Shown here: piece after piece, positions 1 to 8,097 of the stretch | Layout: each line of letters begins with the position of its first letter | How positions within the stretch are numbered: position 1 is the first letter of the stretch | Origin: Algoriphagus yeomjeoni | GTDB taxonomy: Bacteria; Bacteroidota; Bacteroidia; Cytophagales; Cyclobacteriaceae | NCBI RefSeq assembly: GCF_003259505.1 | Contig: NZ_QLLK01000004.1 | Coordinates: forward strand, 62,001-126,000 | Length of the DNA stretch: 64,000 nt | Direction of reading: 5' to 3' | The notes under the pieces: generated by a model | Database searches by the model: none | What the model was told of the DNA's origin: nothing | Seen by the model: only the letters and a program-made list of their open reading frames with translations | Program-made: the position numbers and the translations under genes

Positions 1-59
1 TTTGGGTAGCCAAGTCTGCTTGATTCTCCTGCTGCTAATATGATAATTCCTGTTTTCAT
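1..59 (-). CDS. MobA-like nucleotidyltransferase, N-terminal fragment
   Basis: Only the first 19 codons lie in the window; the rest is beyond the left edge. They read MKTGIIILAAGESSRLGYP, the nucleotide-binding start of MobA/MocA-type nucleotidyltransferases (LAAG.S.R.G signature). It follows xdhC on the same strand after 133 bp. MobA-like CMP/GMP transferases and XdhC proteins both serve maturation of xanthine-dehydrogenase-type molybdenum hydroxylases, so a role in molybdenum cofactor cytidylylation is likely. That is inference from family and neighbour; GlmU/IspD-like nucleotidyltransferases share the same N-terminal motif. Confidence 0.72.
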   Translation of the reverse strand, partial: MKTGIIILAAGESSRLGYP

Positions 60-96
60 CTGTTTATAATTTTATTTTTAATGGTCAGATAGCCTG

Positions 97-174
97 TCCC
101 GATTTTTCCTCGGGAGAATCTTGCCTAGTGATCCCGACAACTATCGGGACATCCCTCTGTGTGTCGTTTTCGAC
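97..174. repeat. cluster of three small palindromes
   Basis: Three inverted repeats sit side by side: TCCCGA/TCGGGA with a 7-nt loop (97-115), TCCCGA/TCGGGA with a 6-nt loop (132-149), and GTCG/CGAC with a 4-nt loop (163-174). The second closely resembles the 19-nt insert at 58989-59007, so this looks like a dispersed BIME/REP-type repeat. Lying just downstream of xdhC on the minus strand, it could also act as a terminator or mRNA-protecting structure. Confidence 0.6.
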
Positions 175-192
175 ATGCTCGATTTCATGAGC

Positions 193-1302
193 TTAATCGT
201 GTATTGGGCCTTTCTTATTTCGCAGAAAGGTACCTTGTTTTTTTGCCAAAACTGCTTTCACTTCTGCCAAAATGGATAAAGCGATCTCCTCTGAACCCTC
301 AGCGCCGATATCCAAACCCATAGGAGAGTAGATAGCATTCTGATTTACAGTTAATCCATTTTTTTCCAAACGCTCGATCAACTTTTCAGATTTCTTTTTA
401 GGGCCCAAAATCCCGATGTACGAAAGTCCCAAAGGAAAAAGGTCTTTTAGCACCTGAGCTTCATATTCGAAATTGTGTGTCATTAAAAGTGCAGCTGTAT
501 TAGTATCTATTTCCAACTGCTGAACGACTTCATCTCCCGAGCCAGTAATAATTCCGACGGCAGTTGGAAACCGTTCTGGAGTTGCCAGATTTTTTCTTCC
601 ATCAATGACAAAAACCTCAAGTCCCAGAATAGCCGCCATTTTGCATACCGGAATTGTATCATTTCCAGCTCCGAAAAGCAAAATTCGGATAGCGGACTTG
701 ATTGATTCCATGAATACTTGAACGTCATCCAATTCCTCATATTTCTTGATAATATGATGGGAAAAGTCATTTGCGCTAATTTCATTTTGAATCTGTGACC
801 AAAGTGCAGGATCTAAGCTTTTTTCATTTCCAAAAGTCTGAGTTCCTTTCATTAGTACCTTGGTTCCAACTTGTTCTTGTTTGGAGTATTTCACTGAAAA
901 TACAGTGATCAATCTGCTAGTAACCCGCTCTTGAATAGCGATTTTCAGTAATTCAATTGGATTTATAGAATCTTGATAATCAATAGGTTCTATCAACACA
1001 TGTATAATTCCATTGCAGCCTAAACCTACTCCAAACTTTTGATCATCTTCATCAGTGGTGTCATAAGTTACAAGCATGGATTTTTGCTGGAAAATCACGG
1101 TCTGAGCTTTGCGAAGCGCATCTCCCTCGAGACATCCACCGGAGATCGCTCCAGTCAATTCCCCGTCTTCTGACACCAGCATTCTTGCCCCAGGACGACG
1201 ATAAGCCGAACCGTCTACCTGCACTACTGTCGCGAGCGCGACCTTCTTACCTTCTGCTAGGAAGATTCCATACGCTTTGATGATGGACTGGATTTCTTTC
1301 AT
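193..1302 (-). CDS. xdhC: XdhC/CoxI family molybdoenzyme maturation factor
   Basis: The 369-residue protein has the two-part XdhC architecture. The N-terminal XdhC/CoxI domain (about residues 10-80) contains SAYRRPGARM and the SGGCLEGD motif. The C-terminal Rossmann-like domain starts near ILLFGAGNDTIPV (about 205-215) and ends with a conserved GLDIGAEGSEEIA-type segment. Family members bind the sulfurated molybdenum cofactor and help insert it into xanthine dehydrogenase or aldehyde oxidase-type enzymes in the cytoplasm. The MobA-like gene downstream on the same strand supports this. The dehydrogenase subunits are not in this window, so the client enzyme is unknown. Confidence 0.9.
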   Translation of the reverse strand: MKEIQSIIKAYGIFLAEGKKVALATVVQVDGSAYRRPGARMLVSEDGELTGAISGGCLEGDALRKAQTVIFQQKSMLVTYDTTDEDDQKFGVGLGCNGIIHVLIEPIDYQDSINPIELLKIAIQERVTSRLITVFSVKYSKQEQVGTKVLMKGTQTFGNEKSLDPALWSQIQNEISANDFSHHIIKKYEELDDVQVFMESIKSAIRILLFGAGNDTIPVCKMAAILGLEVFVIDGRKNLATPERFPTAVGIITGSGDEVVQQLEIDTNTAALLMTHNFEYEAQVLKDLFPLGLSYIGILGPKKKSEKLIERLEKNGLTVNQNAIYSPMGLDIGAEGSEEIALSILAEVKAVLAKKQGTFLRNKKGPIHD

Positions 1303-1409
1303 TGAATAAGTATTTTCCTAAATAGTAGAAGTTCTTTATCAATTTCAAGAAGATTCATTTCGACGGTAAGGATTTTAGTAAAAATATAGGTCATGATATA
1401 ACTTGCAGT

Positions 1410-1886
1410 ATGAAAATCCCAAGTCTAGCCCAACTTAAAAAAGAACTTAGCTACTTAAATGAAAAGGAATTAATTGAACTGGTAGCTGATCTTAGCAAGT
1501 TTAGCCGTGATAATAAATCCTACCTTTTTTTTAAACTCAATGAGAAAGACAACCCACAACTCTATGTAGAAATGGTGCAGGAGGAACTAGAGCTTGATTT
1601 CCAAACGGCAAGGGGTGACCATTCATACTACGCGAAAAAAGCTGCTCAAAAACTTCGGAGGAAGATGAACAAGCTACTTAAGCTGAGTAAAGTCAAAACT
1701 GATCAAATCGAAGTTCTTCTGTTTTTCTGTGAAAAACTAAAGGAATACGGTTTTCTCAGACATAGAAATCAAGTGCTTGATAATATCTATCAAATGCAGT
1801 TGGCAAAAGCGGTTAAACTTATTTCACGCTTACATGACGATTTACAGTTTGACTACGAGGGTAGAGTAGAGGAGTTGACTAGTTGA
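1410..1886 (+). CDS. small helical cytosolic protein, DUF6155-like
   Basis: A 158-residue protein with no signal peptide or membrane segment, rich in Lys, Leu and Glu and apparently all-helical. The opening LAQLKKELSYLNEKELIELV resembles what I remember of the DUF6155 family of Bacteroidota, but I cannot confirm this. The gene stands alone: divergent from xdhC (107 bp between starts) and 137 bp before the deacetylase gene. No catalytic motif is visible and I assign no function. Confidence 0.75.
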   Translation: MKIPSLAQLKKELSYLNEKELIELVADLSKFSRDNKSYLFFKLNEKDNPQLYVEMVQEELELDFQTARGDHSYYAKKAAQKLRRKMNKLLKLSKVKTDQIEVLLFFCEKLKEYGFLRHRNQVLDNIYQMQLAKAVKLISRLHDDLQFDYEGRVEELTS

Positions 1887-2023
1887 TGTTCTAGCTAGGA
1901 TGTCGACTGTTTAAAGTCATCTGAGGACCGCTAATCATAATTTGCTTCGCTAAGTTTTTTGCAAACACTGGATTCAATCTGAAAAACCATAAATTCAGGA
2001 AACCCAACCTAAAACCTAGTAGA

Positions 2024-2824
2024 ATGAAATCAACTTTTAGAATCCTATTGATAGGATTTCTCTTTGCAGTGCAATGCAGTTTTGCCCAAAAAGCTACTTC
2101 CACACGCTGGAAAGGCAAGCAAGCCGCAGTAGTTTTGACTTACGACGATGCGCTGAATGTTCATCTGGACAATGTAGTTCCAGCTTTGGAAGCTCATCAA
2201 CTTAAGGGAACTTTTTACCTTTCGGCTTTTTTCCCAGGAAGTAAAAGCAGAATTGAAGATTGGAAAAAAGCAGCTGCTTTAGGCCATGAGTTAGGTAATC
2301 ACACCCTCTATCATCCCTGCGATGCTTCATTACCCGGAAGGTCCTGGGTTTCACCTGACAATGATTTACATAACTATACTACAGAGCAAATTCTAAAAGA
2401 AATCCTCATGACGAATGTGTTTCTGGAATCTCTGGATGGACAAAAGGAACGGACATTTGCCTACACATGCGGAGACACGGCAACTGGTGAAGGTTCTTTT
2501 ATGGAGGAAATCGAAGATGACTTTGTAGCCTCCAGAGGTGTGCGTGGGGCATTGAACGTGATTGGAAATATCAATTTACTTAATGTAGATAGCTATGGAA
2601 TTAATGGAGAATCGGGCGAAGACCTGATTCAATTGGTGAAAGAAGCTCAGGAGAAAAATGCGCTGATTACCTTCCTTTTTCATGGAGTAGGAGGTGAGCA
2701 TAACCTAAATGTATCTCTGGAGGCTCATCAAATGTTATTGGATTACTTGGCAGAAAATAAGGAAACTATCTGGACTACAACCATGCTGGATGCAGCAAAA
2801 CATGTAAAAGAACTTCAACACTGA
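2024..2824 (+). CDS. secreted polysaccharide deacetylase (NodB-like)
   Basis: A 266-residue exported protein with a signal peptide of about 21 residues. The mature protein opens with the NodB-fold motif VVLTYDDAL (TYDD, catalytic Asp and metal Asp) and later carries HELGNHTLYHP, the H-x3-H metal site motif of carbohydrate esterase family 4. A late FHGVG matches the conserved C-terminal His motif. It should remove N- or O-acetyl groups from a polysaccharide in the periplasm or outside the cell. The next gene, 27 bp downstream, is a CE15-like esterase, suggesting the pair acts on plant-type polysaccharides such as decorated xylan. The substrate is inference. Confidence 0.85.
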   Translation: MKSTFRILLIGFLFAVQCSFAQKATSTRWKGKQAAVVLTYDDALNVHLDNVVPALEAHQLKGTFYLSAFFPGSKSRIEDWKKAAALGHELGNHTLYHPCDASLPGRSWVSPDNDLHNYTTEQILKEILMTNVFLESLDGQKERTFAYTCGDTATGEGSFMEEIEDDFVASRGVRGALNVIGNINLLNVDSYGINGESGEDLIQLVKEAQEKNALITFLFHGVGGEHNLNVSLEAHQMLLDYLAENKETIWTTTMLDAAKHVKELQH

Positions 2825-2851
2825 TACGCTCAATATACCTTAAAACTTATA

Positions 2852-4384
2852 ATGAAAAAGACAATTTTATTTACGCTACTTCTAGGAATTGGTGGTTTGT
2901 CTACTGCTCAAACGACTAAAGTAGATTCCTCTAAATATCCCACACCAGTTACTTTTACAAATGAGCAAGACCACGCCAATATGCAGCAGCAATTGGGTAT
3001 CAAAGTGCTTCGTCCAGGCCCGAGTGGCAATGAATCTGCTCCAAATGCCGCAAACTATGATGAGACAAAAGCCAATCCTTGTCCAGAACTTCCGGATATT
3101 CTAACTACCGATGCTGGTCAAAAAGTGACTTCAGAGGAAATGTGGTGGCAAACTCGTAGACCTGAATTGGTCGATGCTTTAGAACGTGAAGTTTACGGCA
3201 AACTTCCAGAAAATATTCCTAATGTGAATTGGGAGGTGAAAATCACGGATCGGGAATTTGTAGCAAGAACTCCTGTGATAGCTAAGCAAATCATTGGGCA
3301 TGTTGACAATAGCGCATATCCTTTGATTGAGGTTGACATCAATATGATGCTGGTAGTGCCAGCAAATGCCAAGGGACCAGTTCCGGTGTTGATTATGTTT
3401 GGCAGGCCTTCTTTTCCGGCTCCAGCTCAGCCAAATGGAGAGGATATGGAAATATTAAACACCTCCTTCAAGGAAATGATGATCAAGAATGATCCTTCCT
3501 TGCAAGCGCTTTTTGATAAATATCCAGCCTACAATCCAGTCACTCGATTGCCTGGTCCAAGTTTCTTTGCGCCAGCTCCAACTGGCGATTCTCCATCCAC
3601 TGAGCAATTGCTTGCAGCAGGCTGGGGATATGTGACCATCGACCCAAGTAGCATACAAGCTGATAATCATGCTGGAATTACCAGAGGAATTATAGGTTTG
3701 GTGAATAAAGGTCAACCACGTTCTCCTGAAGATTGGGGTGCACTTCGTGCTTGGGCATGGGGCGCCGCAAGAGCTTTAGACTTCCTGGAAACAGAACCCT
3801 TGGTAGATGCTAAAAAAGTGGGAATTGAGGGAGTTTCCCGATATGGAAAGGCAGCTTTGGTGACTATGGCTTTTGAGCCTCGCTTTGCCACAGCTTTGAT
3901 AGGTTCATCTGGAAAAGGAGGCACAACACTTCACAGGCGAGTTTTCGGCGAAGCTGTTGAAAGCCTTACCGGTGGAGAAAACTACTGGATGGCTGGAAAT
4001 TACATGAAGTATGGAGCTGAAGAGTCTGTCTTTGGAAGAATGGATGGCTGTGATTTACCTGTAGATTCTCACGATATGTTAGCGCTGTGTGCACCTAGGC
4101 CTGTTTTTGTGAGCTATGGAATTCCTGAAAAAGGCGATGCCAAATGGCTTGATCAAAAGGGAAGTTATATGGCTGTGATTGCTGCTGGGGTTGCCTACAA
4201 ACTGTTAGGATCATCAGATTTGGGCGTTTCCAATGATTACATGAAAGAAGAAATGCCACCATATAATACCGATATGTTGGACGGAGATTTGGCTTGGAGA
4301 CAGCACGATGGAGGACATACGGATGGTCCGAATATGCAGCACTTTATTCCTTGGGCAAATCGGGTGTTGGATTACGAAAAATAA
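2852..4384 (+). CDS. CE15-type glucuronoyl esterase-like hydrolase
   Basis: A 510-residue exported protein with a signal peptide ending around TAQT. It has an alpha/beta-hydrolase fold of the CE15 type: the nucleophile elbow G-V-S-R-Y-G-K has Ser at residue 329, and the His of the triad lies in HDGGHTD (H485/H489). ESLTGGENYW and LCAPRPVF are also typical of the family. CE15 enzymes cleave the ester bond between lignin alcohols and 4-O-methyl-glucuronoyl groups of xylan. It lies 27 bp after the deacetylase gene, probably in the same transcript. Acetyl-xylan esterase activity is an alternative. Confidence 0.85.
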   Translation: MKKTILFTLLLGIGGLSTAQTTKVDSSKYPTPVTFTNEQDHANMQQQLGIKVLRPGPSGNESAPNAANYDETKANPCPELPDILTTDAGQKVTSEEMWWQTRRPELVDALEREVYGKLPENIPNVNWEVKITDREFVARTPVIAKQIIGHVDNSAYPLIEVDINMMLVVPANAKGPVPVLIMFGRPSFPAPAQPNGEDMEILNTSFKEMMIKNDPSLQALFDKYPAYNPVTRLPGPSFFAPAPTGDSPSTEQLLAAGWGYVTIDPSSIQADNHAGITRGIIGLVNKGQPRSPEDWGALRAWAWGAARALDFLETEPLVDAKKVGIEGVSRYGKAALVTMAFEPRFATALIGSSGKGGTTLHRRVFGEAVESLTGGENYWMAGNYMKYGAEESVFGRMDGCDLPVDSHDMLALCAPRPVFVSYGIPEKGDAKWLDQKGSYMAVIAAGVAYKLLGSSDLGVSNDYMKEEMPPYNTDMLDGDLAWRQHDGGHTDGPNMQHFIPWANRVLDYEK

Positions 4385-4422
4385 TTTGGGATATATTGGC
4401 AAGATTAGTGATACAAAATCAC

Positions 4423-4464
4423 GTTTGAAGTGAAGGAGTTAATCCTTATTCCTTCACTTCAAAC
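4423..4464. other. long perfect inverted repeat between convergent genes
   Basis: A 15-bp arm (4423-4437) and its complement (4450-4464) enclose 12 nt that contain the stop codon of the leftward lipoprotein gene. There is no clear T-run after either arm, so it may be a factor-dependent or bidirectional transcription end, or an mRNA-stabilising hairpin, serving the convergent esterase and lipoprotein genes. Confidence 0.5.
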
Positions 4465-5552
4465 TCAATAAATTGAAATTCTGAATCCTCTTGTTCAGAA
4501 GTTTGAATTTCCAGATCAGTTTCAAACAATCGATTCAAATTGTTTCCAGCTAGATCCTCCAATCTACTTGAAATCCTAACCTTGTACTTTCCTTTGTTCC
4601 AATTTGAATCAGGAGTGAAGTCTATGCTTTTTTCCTCATTTCCAATTTTCCACTCGCCATCGATTTCTTGATTTTTGTGCGATATAATCTTGAAAACTTC
4701 ATTGAGCAAACTAAAATCGAGTGATTCTTCAAATTTAACTTTTAAGGGTGATTTGGATGCTGATCTTGGAATTTCCAACTGCCATTCTTGCGGAGCCGGA
4801 GAAATACTATCTCTAGCTACAACAGCAAAATCCTTTGAATAGTCCCGATCTAAAACTCCACCATTTAACCCTTTCCATTCAGAAGAAATAATCAGCTTAT
4901 ATTTTTCAGATTTGCTCAACGGAGCTCCCATTTTTTGATTAGGAATCAGGTCACGTTTGATTCTGCCCGGATCAAGCCAGACTGTCAGTAGCGTCTGATC
5001 TTCATTCCACAGTTCGGGTTGCAAATCCAAGAAAACACCTGATAGCGTATCAGTATCACCTTTAATTAGTGTCAAATAGTTGACGGATTGACCTTCACGC
5101 ATTGGCTTCGAAAACTTCAAAAAGAGTTTCAGGAGATTTTCAGGAACACTATCCTGAGTTGGGTAAATTTCAACTAGTGAATGCTCAGAATCATTGGGAT
5201 CAAAGCCAGGAATTAATACATCTCCCAGTTTTTTATCACCATTATATATTGCATAGCTCTGCCCTCTGGTGAAAGGGATCAGTGGTGAAAAAATAATCAT
5301 ACCGCCTTCTTCTTTTAATTCTCCAAGGATTGGAACGCGGTTACCTTCTTGCACTAGCCGAACTTCTATTTGAGAATTTCCGAGTTCATAAATGCTAAGT
5401 TTCTCCAATTGAAGTGCTACTGCTTTATCATTTTCCCAAACAATGGAAATAGCTTCCTCCGTCTCATTTGTACAGGAAAATTGGAATAGGACAACAAAAA
5501 AAATCAGGTTACGCAATCCACATAACCTGATTTCAATAAGCTCAATCATCAT
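4446..5552 (-). CDS. Ig-like domain lipoprotein, function unknown
   Basis: A 368-residue protein with a hydrophobic N-terminal segment ending in the lipobox FSC (Cys near residue 27), so it is probably a membrane-anchored lipoprotein. Two regions (about 105-195 and 255-350) look like bacterial Ig-like/SbsA domains, with phrases such as LKFSKPMREG and LEDLAGNNL that are typical of that fold. It shares a TAATG stop-start overlap with the upstream propeller gene, so the two are translationally coupled and probably act together at the cell surface. A second Met directly after the first could be the true start. No enzyme motif is seen. Confidence 0.8.
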   Translation of the reverse strand: MMIELIEIRLCGLRNLIFFVVLFQFSCTNETEEAISIVWENDKAVALQLEKLSIYELGNSQIEVRLVQEGNRVPILGELKEEGGMIIFSPLIPFTRGQSYAIYNGDKKLGDVLIPGFDPNDSEHSLVEIYPTQDSVPENLLKLFLKFSKPMREGQSVNYLTLIKGDTDTLSGVFLDLQPELWNEDQTLLTVWLDPGRIKRDLIPNQKMGAPLSKSEKYKLIISSEWKGLNGGVLDRDYSKDFAVVARDSISPAPQEWQLEIPRSASKSPLKVKFEESLDFSLLNEVFKIISHKNQEIDGEWKIGNEEKSIDFTPDSNWNKGKYKVRISSRLEDLAGNNLNRLFETDLEIQTSEQEDSEFQFIEFEVKE

Positions 5553-6676
5553 TATTTTGTCAAATTCTCAGCTTTATCTGATGACCAAAGATCGAGAGCC
5601 CCATTTGATTTCTTTTGTAAAAACACCATCGTCCCATCGTCCATTTTGGCTAATTGCTGTACATCGGTGAGTGGCGTTGATTCAAAGTCAACTCCATCCG
5701 TTTTGACATTATCAGCTAAAGGTTCTGTCAAGGATCCTTCAAAACTTTCAATATCCTTAAAATCAACTTGGAAAACAGGATGTCTTGAATTTGCCATAAC
5801 CAGGTATGATTTGCCATCTTTTTTCATACTTATCAGGTCTAGCGGTTGATTACCATTCCCCATCTCAGCAATAGTTCTACCTTTTACATGAGTTCCAGCT
5901 TTCAATTCGTCCAGCGGAAACAAAACCAGAGGAGTACATGTGTAGCTAGCAATCAGGTATTCTTTCCCATTCACTTTACCAGTGGTAAAAGCTTTAATAG
6001 GTGAGGTAGTCTCATATCTTCCATGTGCTGCGTGAAAAATCTCCAAAGAGGCATAATCCTGCGAATCTGTGAAAGGAAATGGAATACTTCTGAAAGTTGA
6101 GCTGAATTCCTTATTGGATAGACCACTTACCATCAATTTGCCATCAGAATAGTCTATATCAGAAATAGTGGAAACTCGTAGCGATCGGCCTCTTCCATCT
6201 TTATCATCCACACCAGGTGAATTGTTAAGTTGCACTTCTGCAAATTCCACGTCCTTGAGCGTGACAGGAGCAAATTTACCCTCCGCCAAAGTCATTAAAA
6301 CTGGAGTACCGTCCCCAGATTGAATTGCTAGATAAACCTTCTTTGAAATTGGATTAACGGCAATATCCAAAATAGAAATATTGTCTGATGTAGTGCCTAA
6401 AAGAGTAGCGATTTTCTGATCAATCGCTTTCACATCGATAGAAGAAACTGATTTCGGGCCCTTGACATCCTTGGTGTTTACCGCATAAACTGCTGCGCTT
6501 TTGGAGTCTCCAATAAATAAAATTCCTTCGGGGCCAAAAGCCAAAGAGGAAATAGACTTGACCTCCGGACTACCCATCTTTAGATTATAGGGCAATTCAT
6601 CATTGCCTCGAAAGGTCATAGCGGCCAGAACCACCATGACTGTGCTTAATGCAACTAGTAAAACTGACTTTTTCAT
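5552..6676 (-). CDS. secreted beta-propeller-like protein, function unknown
   Basis: A 374-residue protein with an N-terminal signal sequence (about residues 1-20). The rest shows repeated beta-blade patterns such as SSLAFGPEGILFIGD, ILDIAVNPISKKVYLAI and DIDYSDGKLMVSGL, consistent with a propeller of the NHL/YVTN kind. A single SYTCTP motif holds its only obvious Cys. It overlaps the downstream Ig-like lipoprotein by one base (TAATG), a strong sign of joint function. I do not recognise the family more precisely; a surface binding or scaffold role is a guess. Confidence 0.8.
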   Translation of the reverse strand: MKKSVLLVALSTVMVVLAAMTFRGNDELPYNLKMGSPEVKSISSLAFGPEGILFIGDSKSAAVYAVNTKDVKGPKSVSSIDVKAIDQKIATLLGTTSDNISILDIAVNPISKKVYLAIQSGDGTPVLMTLAEGKFAPVTLKDVEFAEVQLNNSPGVDDKDGRGRSLRVSTISDIDYSDGKLMVSGLSNKEFSSTFRSIPFPFTDSQDYASLEIFHAAHGRYETTSPIKAFTTGKVNGKEYLIASYTCTPLVLFPLDELKAGTHVKGRTIAEMGNGNQPLDLISMKKDGKSYLVMANSRHPVFQVDFKDIESFEGSLTEPLADNVKTDGVDFESTPLTDVQQLAKMDDGTMVFLQKKSNGALDLWSSDKAENLTK

Positions 6677-6945
6677 ATTGTCTTGAGTTTAAGTATATCT
6701 TATTGCTAAACAGGAATTTATACAAAATTAAATTTGATTCAAAACAACTCTTTACAAGCGGTAGAAGAGGAATTCAATCAGCTAATTCAAGTCTTAAAGA
6801 ACATCTGGCAGCAAATTGTTTAATAAAAATTTTATCCAGAAATGCTGTCAACCAATCAGTTAACTGGAATATCTCTAAAAATTAATTACTTTGTAGGTAG
6901 TTTGTTTTGAATACTTTTTCTCAAAATTTTTAATAACTACAGAAT

Positions 6946-8097
6946 ATGACAGGACTAATAGTATTAGATACTTTTATCAGTTTGGTTTTCATCTTCCTCT
7001 TGTACAGTCTCTTTACAATGACATTGATTGAATCGCTTACTTCAATTTTTAGCTCAAGAGCTAAGAATTTGATGGCAGGAATTGAACGGTTGTTAGCAGA
7101 TGAAAATGAGTCAAATAAAACCAACCATACCATTGTAAATTTATTTTGGGCTTCAACAAATAGTCTACTTACAAAAGCCTTTTACACTCATCCATCAATT
7201 AGGTATCTAGGGCCAAAAGGTATAAACAGTAAACCTTCATATATAAGTCCTAATAGATTTAGCGAAACACTTGTTGACTTGTTACAAAAGGGAACGAATA
7301 GTAATGCAGTAGAAAACATTAGCGCCGCTTTGGGGATAATTCCAAAGTTTGAATTAGGAGAGCTAGAAGGCAATATCAAAGAGTTAGAGGAGGAAATCAA
7401 AATACTAAAGGGTATTGAATCTGTAGACGAATTTGAAGTTGAATCAGCTAAGCAAGAGCTGTCTTACCTCAAGTTAGAATTGGATAATAGAACCAAGACA
7501 AAGAATCCATTTCTCCCAGAGGATTTTATTTTAGGCACAGATACCAAATATCAATTCAATCTACTTTGGAATGAAGCCGGCGATGATATAGAAAAATTCA
7601 AGGGATTGCTAGAGCAATGGTATAACGATCAAATGGATAGGATTTCGGGTTGGTATAAAAGGAAGTTATCACTTCTTACTTTTATTCTCGGGTTCATAAT
7701 TGCTTGTTCATTCAAGGTAGATACCATTCAATTAGCTATGGAATTGTCAAAAAATGAAGATTTGAGAGCAATCTATGTGGAAGGAGCTAAAGACATGATT
7801 GCTAATATTCAAACAGTGGATAGCATAAAACTTGAAGAGAATAGGCAATATTTTGATAAAAAGCTGCAAGAAAACAATCTTGTTTTTTCTGTTACTGATA
7901 TCAGTTTTAAAGATATAAAATTCTTGAACTGGGTAGGTTTCTTGATCACCGCTTTTGCTATATCGCTTGGAGCACCTTTTTGGTTTGATCTACTAAGTAA
8001 GCTGATGCGCGTAAGAACCTCATTGCAGCCTGCAGCACCTTCGTCCTCAGGTACTTCTACTTCCAATGATGGGAAAAACACCAAAGCGGTAGGATAA
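6946..8097 (+). CDS. membrane protein with coiled-coil segment, function unknown
   Basis: A 383-residue protein with one membrane segment at the N-terminus (about 5-27) and two more at about 241-257 and 327-345. A charged coiled-coil stretch lies near 140-185. The last membrane segment reads GFLITAFAISLGAPFWFDLL, a motif I associate with an uncharacterised bacterial membrane protein family. The Ser/Pro-rich tail is likely disordered. The stop codon overlaps the start of the SH3-like/YdjC gene by one base (TAATG), so the two form an operon and may form a complex. Confidence 0.8.
   Translation: MTGLIVLDTFISLVFIFLLYSLFTMTLIESLTSIFSSRAKNLMAGIERLLADENESNKTNHTIVNLFWASTNSLLTKAFYTHPSIRYLGPKGINSKPSYISPNRFSETLVDLLQKGTNSNAVENISAALGIIPKFELGELEGNIKELEEEIKILKGIESVDEFEVESAKQELSYLKLELDNRTKTKNPFLPEDFILGTDTKYQFNLLWNEAGDDIEKFKGLLEQWYNDQMDRISGWYKRKLSLLTFILGFIIACSFKVDTIQLAMELSKNEDLRAIYVEGAKDMIANIQTVDSIKLEENRQYFDKKLQENNLVFSVTDISFKDIKFLNWVGFLITAFAISLGAPFWFDLLSKLMRVRTSLQPAAPSSSGTSTSNDGKNTKAVG

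Noticed and set aside
6649..6885. 78-codon plus-strand ORF in the region before the membrane protein gene
   Set aside because: It starts inside the signal-peptide codons of the divergent propeller gene, has no recognisable pattern and lies where promoters are expected.
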